DNA of 64,000 nucleotides from JBKBKN01 sp046294625 (GCA_046294625.1 JBKBKN010000017.1:1-64000); one strand, 5' to 3'. Numbered from the stretch's first letter, positions 1-10,027 are shown. The notes: generated by a model not told the origin, from the sequence alone. Numbers and translations: made by a program.

Positions 1-774
1 CAAAGGCCCAAACTGGAAGAATACGACAACTACATCTATGTTGTATTGAGAATGATTAGCCCAAATGAAAATAACGGTGATATTCGTTCAGAGCAGGTGA
101 GTTTGCTCATTTTTCAAAACACCGTGATCACTTTTCAGGAAAATTCGGAAGATATCTTTGATAATCTAAGAGATAGAATCAAAAAAGGAGCCGGAAGAAT
201 ACGAAAATCAAGTGCAGGCTATTTGGCTTATTGTCTGCTCGATACCATTGTTGATTATTACTTTGTGGTGCTGGAACAAATAGGCGAAAAGCTTGAAGAT
301 GTAGAATCGCAACTCATTGAACAACAGGAGCAAATTGAATTGAATCAATTGCACCATTTCAAAAGAGAGCTCATTTTCCTGAGAAAATCGATTTGGCCGC
401 TGCGTGAAGTGATTAATTATCTTTCGAAAGGTGAGGTCAAAATCATTGGCAATGATACGTCCATTTATTTCCGCGATGTCTATGACCACTGCATCCATAT
501 GCTCGACACACTGGAAAGCTATCGCGATCTTACATCAGGGCTCATGGACCTGCACTTGTCGTCCCTAAGCAACAAGCTTAATCAGATAATGAAAACCTTA
601 ACCATTATTGCTACCATCTTTATTCCGTTAACTTTTATCGTGGGAGTTTATGGAATGAATTTCGACTACATGCCGGAGTTGAATTGGACAAGCGGATATT
701 TCATTATTTGGTTCATTATGTTGGGAATAGCAGGTGGCATGATGTGGTATTTCAAAAAGAAAAAGTGGTTTTAG
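1..774 (+). CDS. corA: CorA-family divalent metal transporter (5' partial)
   Basis: Inner-membrane Mg2+/Co2+ channel of the CorA family. The frame is open to base 1, so the N-terminal part is outside the window and 257 residues remain. The first visible residues (RPKLEEYDNYIYVVLRM) resemble the conserved end of the cytoplasmic funnel domain. A long helical stretch follows, then two hydrophobic segments near the C-terminus. The first of these ends in YGMNF, the family's GMN pore signature, and the protein closes with a basic tail (FKKKKWF). An internal TTG at 46 and ATG at 52 exist but are not the start, because family sequence continues upstream of them. Family assignment is firm; ion specificity is not visible. 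Confidence 0.93.
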   Translation, partial: QRPKLEEYDNYIYVVLRMISPNENNGDIRSEQVSLLIFQNTVITFQENSEDIFDNLRDRIKKGAGRIRKSSAGYLAYCLLDTIVDYYFVVLEQIGEKLEDVESQLIEQQEQIELNQLHHFKRELIFLRKSIWPLREVINYLSKGEVKIIGNDTSIYFRDVYDHCIHMLDTLESYRDLTSGLMDLHLSSLSNKLNQIMKTLTIIATIFIPLTFIVGVYGMNFDYMPELNWTSGYFIIWFIMLGIAGGMMWYFKKKKWF

Positions 775-870
775 CAACTAAACATGCCATTTAGCTTTCA
801 ATTAAAATCAAGGCTACCACATTGCACTCCCAATATTCCATCAATATCAACAAAGCAAGCTTTTAGTGGT

Positions 871-878
871 TAGCTTTG
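871..878 (+). promoter_or_regulatory. Putative -7 box (TAGCTTTG) for flavin reductase gene
   Basis: TAGCTTTG fits the Bacteroidota -7 consensus TAnnTTTG and lies 16 nt before the ATG at 895. No clear TTG is present at the expected -33 distance, so support is moderate. Confidence 0.45.
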
Positions 879-894
879 TGCACTATTACATATT

Positions 895-1530
895 ATGATA
901 CATTACTGCACCGCTGACATACTTAAAGCCGATAAGTTCTTCAGACGCAACCTGATCAATTCCCTTGCGGGTTATAAACCTGCTCTATTGATTGGCACCA
1001 AAAGCAAAGCCGGACACACCAATTTGGCCATATTCTCTCAGGTTTTTCACATTGGTGCCACACCTCCCCTGCTTGGTGTATTGTTTCGCCCCGACTCTGT
1101 CGAAAGGCATACTTTACAAAACATAAGAGAAAACGGACATTTTACACTTAACCAAACTACCACTGATATCATTGAGCAAGCACACCAAACGAGTGCACGC
1201 TATGCAACCGATCAATCGGAGTTTGAAGCCACAGGTCTGACGCCTGAATACAAATCTGATTTGTTTGCACCCTTCGTTAAGGAAAGTCCGGTTCAAATTT
1301 ATTGTCAACTGGCAGAAGAAGTTGCCTTGACTATTAATGGCACCATACTCGTGATTGGTGCGATTAAAGATATTTTCATTGAACAGAAAATGTTGTCCGA
1401 TGATGGTTTCATCAATCCGGCAAAAGGACGCGTTGCCGCAGCAGCTGGACTCGACGCTTACTTCAAACCCGAACTTATTGCCCGCTACTCCTACGCAAAA
1501 CCCGATAAAAAGCCGGAAACATTACTTTAA
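895..1530 (+). CDS. Flavin reductase family protein (FMN-binding split barrel)
   Basis: A 211-residue protein of the flavin reductase-like family. These proteins bind FMN in a split barrel and either reduce flavin with NAD(P)H or act as flavoredoxin-like electron carriers in the cytoplasm. The N-terminal part (residues 20-75) carries the expected pattern: a strand with IGTKSKAGHTNLAIFS followed by PPLLGVLFRPDSVERHTLQNI. The substrate or partner is unknown. The ATG at 895 follows a plausible -7 box. The gene is convergent with the next one, and the two stop codons overlap in a single TTAA (1527-1530). Assignment is by family pattern; a specific enzyme name is not justified. Confidence 0.85.
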   Translation: MIHYCTADILKADKFFRRNLINSLAGYKPALLIGTKSKAGHTNLAIFSQVFHIGATPPLLGVLFRPDSVERHTLQNIRENGHFTLNQTTTDIIEQAHQTSARYATDQSEFEATGLTPEYKSDLFAPFVKESPVQIYCQLAEEVALTINGTILVIGAIKDIFIEQKMLSDDGFINPAKGRVAAAAGLDAYFKPELIARYSYAKPDKKPETLL

Positions 1531-3023
1531 TTTCTATTGTTTCTAAGCATGTTATCGATCAATCTTACGATCCAGTTTCGCTCTACAGCAATTGCAGGAT
1601 TATGATTGTGCTTTACTGTTTCTGAAATAGCCGAAATAGTTTGTCTTTGCGCTATTCTATTGTTCACATGCTGATTATTGTGCATGTTCTCTAAAAAATT
1701 TAGGAGACTTGAATACATTTGACATGCCGGCTTGCCAAACTCCTCGGATTCAAAAAAGCGCTGACCAAGCAATCTTTTTGCTGACTCAAAATCTTTCTGA
1801 AAAATATACACCTTAAGCAGTGTCATGGTAGCAGCCTGCAGCAAATCAGCCCTGTTTTCCTTTTGTGAAGTGATGACATACTTTTTTAAAAAATCCTTGA
1901 TGTCTTTTAAGTCATTTGGCTCCAAATTTCTTAAAGAAAAGAGATCTACTCGATGGAGATAGACCTTAATCTCATCGTTACGACCTTTGATGCGATGTTC
2001 GGAATAAAACTTCTGAAGCAAATCAACATATTGGCGACAGGTGTCGTATTCGGCTGCAGCCATGGACAATGTAATCAGATTTAAAATTTGTGTTTCGTTT
2101 TTCGGCCCTTTTGAAGATTGGTGAAACGAAACCAACTCTTCCAGCTGCTGAAGAGCTTTTTTAAATTGTAAGGAGTTGTAGTGATAAAAGGTCTGTACTT
2201 CGAGCAAATGATAGTTAAGCTTACTGACATAATCAGGCACGAACTGCAAAATAGGCATCAAAGGGTGCTTACTGCGCAGATTTTTTAAGGCATTAAGATG
2301 TCTTGATGTAATATGGATTTTATCCACATAAAATTTTGAACCCATTTTGTAATACATACTCAAATAATGCTGGCACAAACTAAACCTGGGAAACTTTTTA
2401 TGCTTGTGAGCCAGACGTTTAAGCAATTCGAACTGTGTACCTGCCTTATCTAGGGAATTGGTGTAATTGTATTCATAAATTTTTCGTCCTGCTGCAAGCA
2501 CTTTATTCATATCATATTGCGCATCTAATGCTTCATCGAGCAACTTGTAATATTTCTTGTTATCATCCAATTGATTGTTGATTTGATGATAATAGATGAT
2601 CAAATTAATAGATTGTGGCCATAATTCAAAAATATTGAGCTGCCGAAGATGCCTTTCATAAGCTTTCAAATCATCAATAATTTGGGCTCCCTTACCAGAA
2701 AAAATAGCCTTTCTGAAATCGTAATACTGAATTTCTTCCAATGCCATTTCATGTGAATGCGTGTTGTCGTTTGTCTTCTCCTGCAGAAGCAAAAGCAATT
2801 CTTTGCGAAGCTTAAAAAAACGATTTCTTAAAACAGCATACTCAGCCTTTTCATTCGCATAAACATGATGAATAATCGATTCATTGTCGAGCTCATCTTC
2901 TCCGGCATTTTTAAAATAATCGAACAGCCTTCGCATCAAGGCTCTGGAATTCATCAGGTCACTCAGCTGACGAAACCGGTCTTCTGACATGACTTTAATT
3001 TCCTGACTCAAACGATCATTCAT
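1527..3023 (-). CDS. Hypothetical alpha-helical protein
   Basis: I do not recognise a named family. The product is about 498 residues and almost entirely helix-forming, with many Leu, Lys and Glu and repeated Tyr/Leu spacing that could reflect TPR-like or HEAT-like helical repeats. No signal peptide or membrane segment is visible, so it is probably cytoplasmic. The open frame reaches 3134, but its first 37 residues (MFCKFLIESAPNQ...) have a different composition; the ATG at 3023 (MNDRLSQEIKV) or the one at 2990 (MSEDRFRQL) is the likelier start. The stop shares a TTAA with the convergent flavin reductase gene. It is divergent from the M1 peptidase gene. Confidence 0.65.
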   Translation of the reverse strand: MNDRLSQEIKVMSEDRFRQLSDLMNSRALMRRLFDYFKNAGEDELDNESIIHHVYANEKAEYAVLRNRFFKLRKELLLLLQEKTNDNTHSHEMALEEIQYYDFRKAIFSGKGAQIIDDLKAYERHLRQLNIFELWPQSINLIIYYHQINNQLDDNKKYYKLLDEALDAQYDMNKVLAAGRKIYEYNYTNSLDKAGTQFELLKRLAHKHKKFPRFSLCQHYLSMYYKMGSKFYVDKIHITSRHLNALKNLRSKHPLMPILQFVPDYVSKLNYHLLEVQTFYHYNSLQFKKALQQLEELVSFHQSSKGPKNETQILNLITLSMAAAEYDTCRQYVDLLQKFYSEHRIKGRNDEIKVYLHRVDLFSLRNLEPNDLKDIKDFLKKYVITSQKENRADLLQAATMTLLKVYIFQKDFESAKRLLGQRFFESEEFGKPACQMYSSLLNFLENMHNNQHVNNRIAQRQTISAISETVKHNHNPAIAVERNWIVRLIDNMLRNNRN

Positions 3024-3211
3024 ATTCGATGAAAAAGCAATGGCTAAAGTAAATCTATTTTGCCATCTGATGGAGTATGACTTCACTCCATTGCTCTGAT
3101 TAGGTGCAGATTCGATAAGAAATTTGCAAAACAAATAATAAACAAAACCAAAAATTTAACCCGTAAGCAGATACCTATTTCATCAAAAATGACTAAATTT
3201 AAATCTTGTTT

Positions 3212-5164
3212 ATGGAATGGAAACGTGGATATTGGGTGCTGATTTTGTGGTTGTTATGCTTGTCCATGCATGCACAATTTGAATATGGTAAAGATGTTTT
3301 CAATCTTCTCGAGCGCGAAGCCATGAAACAACAACATGTTCATGGTCAATCTAAATCGGCTGTTGAGATTGATGTGCATCATTATGCATGCCATTGGAAA
3401 GTGGACCCAGAAATCAAATACATTGAAGGCGAAGTCTGTATCAGTTTTATCTGGAAAACTTCGGGTAACTCCTTTTTTCTTGACTTGAGCGATGCTCTCG
3501 CCGTTAATAGCGTGGAAAAAGATGGGATTAGCCTCCCTTTTACGCATCAGAACGACCGCCTGACCATTTTTTTTGATGACGTAGAAGAAGGGCGATCTGA
3601 CCGGGTGTGTATTCGTTACGAAGGTGAGCCTGAGACAACCGGATTTGGTTCCTTTGTTCAATATCAGACCTTGAATGATGGTCCGATTATCTGGACACTT
3701 TCACAGCCCAATGGCGCCAAAGATTGGTGGCCATGTAAAATGACACTTAACGACAAAACAGATTCTATAGACATATATATTGAGCATCCGCCCCAATACA
3801 AAGCAGCTTCGAATGGTTTGCTTCACAGCGAAATTCAGCAAAACGGCAATGTTATCACCCACTGGAAACACCGTTATCCAATATCCACTTATTTGATTGC
3901 ATTTGCAGTTGCCGGATATAATGTTTACAGCGACATGCTTCACCGCCCCAACGGCGACTCACTCGAAGTGCTCAATTATGTTTTTCCATCGTGGGAAGAC
4001 TACGCAAGAGCAAATACACCACTCACCGTGGAGATGATAGCACTGTTTGAGCAATTATTTGGTCCTTATCCATTCTACAGTGAGAAATATGGACATGCCC
4101 AATTTGCATGGGGTGGTGGTATGGAACATCAAACCATGAGCTTTATGGGCGATTTTGATATTTTTCTCAATAGCCATGAACTTGCCCATCAATGGTTTGG
4201 CAATGCTGTAACTTGTAGTTCTTGGAACGACATTTGGGTGAATGAAAGCTTTGCGACCTTTTGCACAGGTTTAGCTTTTGAATTTTTGCGTAGTGAAGCA
4301 GAGAAGCTGAACTGGCGAAAATTGTACATTGAGTTAGCCACTTCGCAACCCGATGGCTCCGTCTATGTGTATTATCCCAACTCCACAGCCGAAATATTCA
4401 ACTTCAGACTCACGTATGTGAAAGGGGCTATGGTGCTGAATATGCTTCGCTGGAATCTGGGCGATGAAGTGTTTTTTCAGGCTTTGAAGAATTTTTTGAG
4501 TGATGAAAATTTAAAATTCAATTTTGCCAACACCCAACAACTTCAACAACATTTCGAAAATGCAGCTAACCAATCGCTCGAGCGATTTTTCGATCAATGG
4601 ATTTTCAAAGAAGGTTTCCCCGAATATTCTATTCAATGGTTTCAAAAAGATGAAAAACTTTATCTTCAAGTGATTCAATCCACATCGCATGAGTCGGTTG
4701 CTTTTTTTGATTTGCCCCTACCCTTTCTGGTAAAAGGCAGCAATGGTGAAACCAAATCATTAAGACTGCAGCATGATTTTAGCCGGCAAGTATTTGAAGT
4801 AGATATTGATTTTCCCATCAATGAAATTGTATTCGACCCAGAATATTTGATATTAGCCAAGCATCAGATTTTTCAAATGGCCACACCTTCATCGCTCGAT
4901 TTGGATTATTTGGTCTATCCCAATCCCTCAAACGGGCAATTTCAAATCAGACCCAACCGCGATGGTGCGTTTATTCATTCTATAAAAATAATGGGTACTG
5001 ATGGTCGATTAATACAAGTTTTTGATGCACATCAGGCGCAAAGCAATCCGATCGAATTTACAGTCAATTCCAACCTAAGTGCAGGAGTATATCTGCTCCA
5101 CATCGAAGCCAACACGGGCGTTTATCAGAAACGTTTGATCATAACTGAAACCACTGCCCCTTAG
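3212..5164 (+). CDS. Secreted M1-family aminopeptidase with T9SS sorting domain
   Basis: Zinc metallopeptidase of family M1, which removes N-terminal residues from peptides; predicted to be exported and then passed through the type IX system. A signal peptide (MEWKRGYWVLILWLLCLSMHA) starts at the ATG at 3212; the frame extends two codons further to a TTG. The substrate loop WGGGMEHQTM corresponds to the family's GAMEN motif, the zinc site is HELAHQWFGN with the third ligand in NESFA, and the catalytic Tyr is probably in RLTYVKGAM. After the helical C-terminal domain, about 80 residues starting near DYLVYPNPSNGQF form a Por-type sorting domain, ending in KRLIITETTAP. About 650 residues in all. 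Confidence 0.93.
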   Translation: MEWKRGYWVLILWLLCLSMHAQFEYGKDVFNLLEREAMKQQHVHGQSKSAVEIDVHHYACHWKVDPEIKYIEGEVCISFIWKTSGNSFFLDLSDALAVNSVEKDGISLPFTHQNDRLTIFFDDVEEGRSDRVCIRYEGEPETTGFGSFVQYQTLNDGPIIWTLSQPNGAKDWWPCKMTLNDKTDSIDIYIEHPPQYKAASNGLLHSEIQQNGNVITHWKHRYPISTYLIAFAVAGYNVYSDMLHRPNGDSLEVLNYVFPSWEDYARANTPLTVEMIALFEQLFGPYPFYSEKYGHAQFAWGGGMEHQTMSFMGDFDIFLNSHELAHQWFGNAVTCSSWNDIWVNESFATFCTGLAFEFLRSEAEKLNWRKLYIELATSQPDGSVYVYYPNSTAEIFNFRLTYVKGAMVLNMLRWNLGDEVFFQALKNFLSDENLKFNFANTQQLQQHFENAANQSLERFFDQWIFKEGFPEYSIQWFQKDEKLYLQVIQSTSHESVAFFDLPLPFLVKGSNGETKSLRLQHDFSRQVFEVDIDFPINEIVFDPEYLILAKHQIFQMATPSSLDLDYLVYPNPSNGQFQIRPNRDGAFIHSIKIMGTDGRLIQVFDAHQAQSNPIEFTVNSNLSAGVYLLHIEANTGVYQKRLIITETTAP

Positions 5165-5176
5165 CTCAAATGCAGA

Positions 5177-6238
5177 CTATCCGGCGAGAATGTAATCCGT
5201 CATGATGTTTTTACCCTGCTGCTCTAACCATGCAGCTACCTGCTTTTTCACATTCCTTTCCGAAATAAAGTTGATGAAAAATGCATTGTCCAGGTTCAAA
5301 CATTCACGCACGCTTAAAAAAGGAACTTTGTTTGTTTTTTGCTTTACATCGGTGTGGGCATAAATGGGAATACCCTGATCTTCAAGCATTTTTGCACGTC
5401 GCAGACTGTTTTTTCCGGTTCCGCAAACAATTATGGGCCGATGATGTAAATCTAAATTTTTCAAATACTTGGCCAAATAATGAACTTTTACCCGGTCGAA
5501 TGCAAGTGTATCATAAGCTGAATGTGTACGGCTGAGCCTATCGGGACGGTCGCGCCACAAGAGCAATTCTTCGGGCAGTTTGTAAAACTTCACGCCGTGA
5601 CTCATCCACCGGAGCCAAAGCTCATAATCTTCAGGGATGTGATCGGTGCTGTAATTTCCATATTGTTTAATCAATGAATTGCGAAACATGACTGAAGGGT
5701 GTGCAATGGGAGACTCTATGAATATGTTTTCTGCGTGCTCCTGGTGCGAAATGATTTCCTTCTGCCAATCGACAAAGAGTTGATAACCCTCATTGCTTGA
5801 TGAAGCGGGAAAAAGTGTTGTTTGACAAGAAACAAGTCCGCATTGCGGATGATTTTCTAAATATCGGAACTGCTTTTCCAGTCTTGTGGGATGTGCTATA
5901 TCGTCGGCATCCAAGCGTGCAATGTATTTGCCTTGAGCAGCTTCAAGGCCTGTATTCAAGGCACAGCTTATTCCTTTGGTGGGTTCATGCAATAATCGGA
6001 TGCGGAGGTCTTTACTAAGGTAGTCTTCAACTTTTTTCACAGTATGTGCATCAGCCTGATTTTCTACTAAAATCAATTCCCAATCCGTAAAACTTTGTTG
6101 AATGATGCTTTCAATAGCTTCATCCAAGAAATCGCATCGACCATGAAATGGGAGTATGATGGAAACCGTGATACTTTTCAAATTATTGCTGTTTAGCGCT
6201 ACATCACAAATTAAACAACAAAACTTCTGTATTTTCAA
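5177..6238 (-). CDS. Family 2 glycosyltransferase
   Basis: GT2-fold glycosyltransferase, probably adding a sugar to a cell-surface glycan. Visible motifs are the N-terminal strand VSIILPFHGR, the DADD metal/nucleotide-binding motif in RLDADDIAHPTRLEKQ, and an acceptor-region ED motif in PEDYELWLRW. The last 90 residues (starting near PIIVCGTGKNSLRRAKML) look like a small extra Rossmann-like domain. The start is unclear: no ATG precedes the first strand. The longest form begins at a TTG at 6238, but the first 20 residues are unlike the family, and a TTG at 6181 (giving MKSITVSIILPF) fits better. It is convergent with the M1 peptidase gene, 12 bp apart. Confidence 0.85.
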   Translation of the reverse strand: MKIQKFCCLICDVALNSNNLKSITVSIILPFHGRCDFLDEAIESIIQQSFTDWELILVENQADAHTVKKVEDYLSKDLRIRLLHEPTKGISCALNTGLEAAQGKYIARLDADDIAHPTRLEKQFRYLENHPQCGLVSCQTTLFPASSSNEGYQLFVDWQKEIISHQEHAENIFIESPIAHPSVMFRNSLIKQYGNYSTDHIPEDYELWLRWMSHGVKFYKLPEELLLWRDRPDRLSRTHSAYDTLAFDRVKVHYLAKYLKNLDLHHRPIIVCGTGKNSLRRAKMLEDQGIPIYAHTDVKQKTNKVPFLSVRECLNLDNAFFINFISERNVKKQVAAWLEQQGKNIMTDYILAG

Positions 6239-6250
6239 TTTTGGTTATGC

Positions 6251-6284
6251 AAAAAAATCCCCAACTCATTTTCACAAGTTGAGG
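6251..6284 (-). terminator. Rho-independent terminator of the delta-60 gene
   Basis: On the minus strand, CCTCAACT (6284-6277) pairs with AGTTGGGG (6266-6259) around a 10-nt loop, with one G-T pair, followed by a run of seven T (6257-6251). It lies about 105 bp past the stop at 6391, which fits the end of that transcription unit. Confidence 0.7.
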
Positions 6285-6390
6285 ATGGGTTTGGCTTAGG
6301 AGCTTTTTAAAACAAGCCTAATTAAACACACAAATCCTAATGCACTCTTCGGTTAGCTGCAAAACACTTGACCTGATGATTGCAATTCAA

Positions 6391-8213
6391 TTATTTTTGT
6401 ATCACTATTCGTCTTTGAAATGTAAACTGCTCATGGTTAACACTTACTGTATAAACACCTGGCATTAGATCAGACAAGCTGACTAGAAGTGCTGAATCAT
6501 CTTGCGCTAAAAATCTTTTGCAGATTTGACCGGTCATAGAGCTAATCAAAATAGCGGCATTTCGCATGAGTCCATTTATGGTGATATGGTCAACCGCCGG
6601 ATTAGGAAAAAGCATTATTTCATCTGGAAATAAGTCGGAACGAAGCCCTGTAGTCCCTTCTACTGCACTACTCACATTCGAAAAATTAGAGCTACCAAAA
6701 GCATTATAGGCTTTAACACAATAGAAATACTCTACTCCGTTTTCTAAGCCGGTGTGCAAATAATTTATAGTATTGGCTTCCAAATCAGCAATTTCAATCC
6801 ATGGCCCCGAAATACTTTGTGCTGATTCTAACTTAAATCCTTCTTCATTAGATGAATTGTCCTGCCAATTGAGCAGAATGCTGTTGGTGGGGGTGGCGGT
6901 TAGATTCGATGGGGGATTGGGGGCTTGATTAGGAGTACCAAGCTCTTCACCTTCCAAACGAATAATGAAACAACTCACATTGTTGTTTTGCAAGATATTT
7001 CCCTGATGATGGGTTAGATTATGATAACATACGATCTTGCCATCAGACTGCACATCGGCAGCATAAACCGCACCGCCACTATTGAAACTGTTGCCTCCGG
7101 TATCAAAACTCAAGTCGAGTGTACCATCGCCATTTAACCGTACCAGCTTACGCTTATCTGATCCCCCATAAGTTGTAAAATTTCCACTTACCAAAAATTT
7201 TCCATTCGGTAGCATTTTAAACCCAATCACCGGATGATCGGCCTGACTGGTTATAGTGAAGGAATTATCTAATGTGAAATCAGAATTGAATCGTGCCACT
7301 TTGATTTGTCCCGTTTGATTTCCCGGAAGACTACCCAAATTACCTGCCATCACGATTTTCCCATCAGGCGATTTAGCAAATTTGATTCCAGTGCCCATGT
7401 AAGGGCCAATCAATGTTGTAGAAGCCGTATCCACTATTCCATTGTCACGTAACATGCGCATGTTAAATGATGCACGGGTGGAAGCAATAATTTTGCTGTC
7501 GTTGGTAATCACCAAATTAAACACTTCATTGCCCACACCGGGCCGAAAGGGCTGGAAAAATTATTGAACAGTGTGCCGTCTGTATTCAGCATGGCAATAC
7601 AATTGATGCTATCGTTCCCAAACTGGTGAAAATTACCTCCAATCACAATTTTCCCGTCAGGCATCAAGTCCATATCATACACTGCAGATGCATTGCCATT
7701 AGGCAATCCTCCCATGTCCAAGGCATCGCCGGAAAGAATAAAAGTATTGAACGAATTATCAATGCTACCATCGGAATGAATGCGATACACCCCAATGATT
7801 TGACTCGCATTTCCCACTACTTGTGAATAAGCTCCACAAATCAAATATTTACCATCAGCCAATGGAATCAATTTGGTAACAATCGATGGCTGGTTAACAG
7901 GTAAGCTATTGCCAAAGGAATTAAAACTCTCATCCACCGTACCATTGGCATGAAGTCTGAGCAAATAATTGCGCGAACTCCCATTCAAAGTGGCACGAAA
8001 AGGGCCTGAGACCATAATTTTATCATCAGCCAAAACCAATACTTTAGCAAAACTGTATGGTGTTGGTGTTGGGAACTGGTTGAGCGAAGGCAAAAAAGCG
8101 GAAATCTGTTCGCATAAGCCAAAACTTTGATCAAGTGCAGTGTTTGCAGACTGCGCAATCGAGAAACCTTGACTTATTGAGCATAGTAAGGCAAAAAATA
8201 TTTTCCTAATCAT
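6391..8213 (-). pseudogene. Delta-60 repeat / fibronectin III protein with T9SS domain, split by a frameshift
   Basis: One gene read in two frames. The 5' part (8213-7509) has a signal peptide (MIRKIFFALLCSISQGFSIA) and delta-60 (DUF5122) beta-propeller repeats such as GKYLICGAY and GSIDNSFNTF. The 3' part continues the repeats (LNGDGTLDLSFDTGG), then a fibronectin type III domain near PPSNLTATPTNSILLNW, and a T9SS sorting domain from LFPNPAVDHITINGL to the end (about 600 residues in all). The two parts overlap by 28 bp. Adding one base near 7538-7542 gives a continuous product through FGPGVGNEVF. It may be a true mutation or an assembly error. Likely a surface or secreted protein. A copy of the 22-bp palindrome lies upstream at 8266-8287. 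Confidence 0.85.
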
Positions 8214-8265
8214 TATATCTGTGTAAAGTTTCTCTGGTAAGATTAAGGACTGATTGGTTTGATGT

Positions 8266-8287
8266 AAATACTCATTTCTGCGTATTT
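8266..8287. promoter_or_regulatory. 22-bp palindromic operator, copy B
   Basis: Left half AAATACTCA, centre TTTC, right half TGCGTATTT: one mismatch to the palindrome AAATACGCA-N4-TGCGTATTT. It is centred about 63 bp upstream of the delta-60 gene start (8213). Probably a binding site for the nearby LuxR-type regulator (inference). Confidence 0.65.
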
Positions 8288-8307
8288 ATTCTTTGTAAAG
8301 TTTTTTA

Positions 8308-9102
8308 TCAATCCATCCCAAAGCGATAGCCAACACCAAAAGTGAAGCGGGAAGCCTGAGTGGGAATAGCTGTTAGGTTTACGAACTGATGATAGCGCAG
8401 CGATACAAAGAGTCCACTTTCATGAAAAAGATTGGTGGTGAACTTCCACGAGCGAAATGGATTGGGGCGCTCGCCAGCTTTCTTCAACTTGTCTTGTGCT
8501 CCATTGAAGAAGTTGTAGCCATAATAAAAATCGTTGTGCAAGGTGAACTTTTGCGTAAGTAGTATGTCGGCAAACACACTCCAGCCTCCATAAAATCCAT
8601 ATTGACTTACATTGCTTTTCTCCGGATTTGCGGGCATTCCATTGGCATCGTACAGATAGTGTGTATAGTTGAGATCATACAGCGCTCCGCCTGCTCCTAA
8701 GCTTAGGCTGTTTGTTGTGAATAAGGGAATAATAGGTACGTACTCAAACAAGCCCGTGTTAAAATAAGAAGTATTGCTATAGCGCCCGTCAGGATCTTTC
8801 CAATCGCCTTTGATAGCCATCAAAATCAAAATGTATAAACTTTCGGAAGCTAAATCGAGGTTGAGCCGTTGTCGTAAGCCCAGAAATTTATAATCGTAGC
8901 GTTGCAATTCGAAACCGGGAGTAAAATACGGACCATGTTGCTGATGGGGCGGATAAAAGGCAAACTTGTCGCGGATGGAAACTCCTTGCAATTGCACCTG
9001 AATCAGCATGCTGCCATCGGCTAATCGGGTATTTGCCAATTGCCCAAAGACAGGACCAATAGCACCACTTAAGAAATAAAAAAATGCAAATATCCTAAGC
9101 AT
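8308..9102 (-). CDS. Putative outer-membrane beta-barrel protein
   Basis: I do not recognise a named family. A 264-residue protein with a cleavable signal peptide (MLRIFAFFYFLSGAIGPVFG) followed by alternating polar and aromatic strands (FHESGLFVSLRYHQFV, SRFTFGVGYRFGMD), typical of outer-membrane barrels. The final strand ends with aromatic residues close to the C-terminus. The ATG at 9102 lies directly beside the stop of the upstream barrel gene (9104), so the two are translated from one mRNA and may work together in the outer membrane. Substrate unknown. Confidence 0.65.
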   Translation of the reverse strand: MLRIFAFFYFLSGAIGPVFGQLANTRLADGSMLIQVQLQGVSIRDKFAFYPPHQQHGPYFTPGFELQRYDYKFLGLRQRLNLDLASESLYILILMAIKGDWKDPDGRYSNTSYFNTGLFEYVPIIPLFTTNSLSLGAGGALYDLNYTHYLYDANGMPANPEKSNVSQYGFYGGWSVFADILLTQKFTLHNDFYYGYNFFNGAQDKLKKAGERPNPFRSWKFTTNLFHESGLFVSLRYHQFVNLTAIPTQASRFTFGVGYRFGMD

Positions 9103-9103
9103 A

Positions 9104-10027
9104 TTATTTCTGTCGAAACAACATGAAGCCTAAGCCAAAGTCGAATGTAAATCCTAAATAGGGTCTAAAACCAATGGACGAAGTAGCCGAATACCTTACC
9201 GATTTAGCTTTGTCGCTTGCGGGGATAGAACCATAGACATTATAAGTGAATCGAGCACCAAAGGGCAATGAATTCCTAAGGCCGCTGTCCTTCAATTCTT
9301 TGCCTACATTCTCTCCGGTAATTCCATCGGTAAATGCATTGACTGGAGAGAAAATGCCATCGAAAGTCATTACTGTATAATTGTCGAAATACCTTTTTTT
9401 GCGGTAGCCTTTTAAGCTAATCACGCTGGCATTGATGCGTTTAAACTGCAAGCCCCCGATAATTGAGATAGCGCTAAAGTTCACATTGCCTCTAGGTCCC
9501 TTGTATCCATCGCCACTGGCCGGATCGTAGGTTTCGTTTGGGTCCAAGCCACATGTTTTGTAGTTGAGTCCGGCATTGAATCCAAAAGAATTGCGCTGTG
9601 GCAGATCGGTATCGAAATAGACCACTTCTACCATATTGCCACTTTCTTTGGAGCTCACGATCACACGCTCCTGTCTGTTTTTGATCTTATCTCTGACGAA
9701 AAGAGCCCCGTAAGCTTCGGCTTCGAAATTTTTGCGATAACCCGGATTGGAATGGAAGTCGCCAATTGATTTTCGGAATTTTGTTTGAAAATCAGTGTTT
9801 TGTGACAAAGAGTAGCGGGCAATCATGCCAAGATTGATATTGCCCAAAAACATGCCATTACCAATGGAACCATCAAAAGTGAGCTCGCCTAAAATCAATA
9901 GTTTGGCCACATTGGAAGGGTCGTTGTAATCGAATGTATAGTCAATTTGCTTTTTAGGCTTGGTTTGTGAAAATAATTGCTGCGAAAAGACAAACAGCAA
10001 AGCGGAAGCGAAAAAGGTAGTTTTCAT
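9104..10027 (-). CDS. Putative outer-membrane protein under palindromic operator A
   Basis: About 307 residues, no family recognised. The ATG at 10027 gives a clean signal peptide (MKTTFFASALLFVFSQQLFS); the frame runs 24 codons further upstream, across the operator, and that extension is rejected. The body is rich in Gly, Asn and aromatic residues with strand-like alternation (FSAISIIGGLQFKRINAS), ending in GFTFDFGLGFMLFRQK, consistent with a beta barrel. First gene of a two-gene operon with the barrel protein that follows. The 22-bp palindrome at 10067-10088 and a -7-like TAACCTTG (minus strand, 10055-10048) precede it, suggesting control by the neighbouring two-component system. Confidence 0.6.
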   Translation of the reverse strand: MKTTFFASALLFVFSQQLFSQTKPKKQIDYTFDYNDPSNVAKLLILGELTFDGSIGNGMFLGNINLGMIARYSLSQNTDFQTKFRKSIGDFHSNPGYRKNFEAEAYGALFVRDKIKNRQERVIVSSKESGNMVEVVYFDTDLPQRNSFGFNAGLNYKTCGLDPNETYDPASGDGYKGPRGNVNFSAISIIGGLQFKRINASVISLKGYRKKRYFDNYTVMTFDGIFSPVNAFTDGITGENVGKELKDSGLRNSLPFGARFTYNVYGSIPASDKAKSVRYSATSSIGFRPYLGFTFDFGLGFMLFRQK

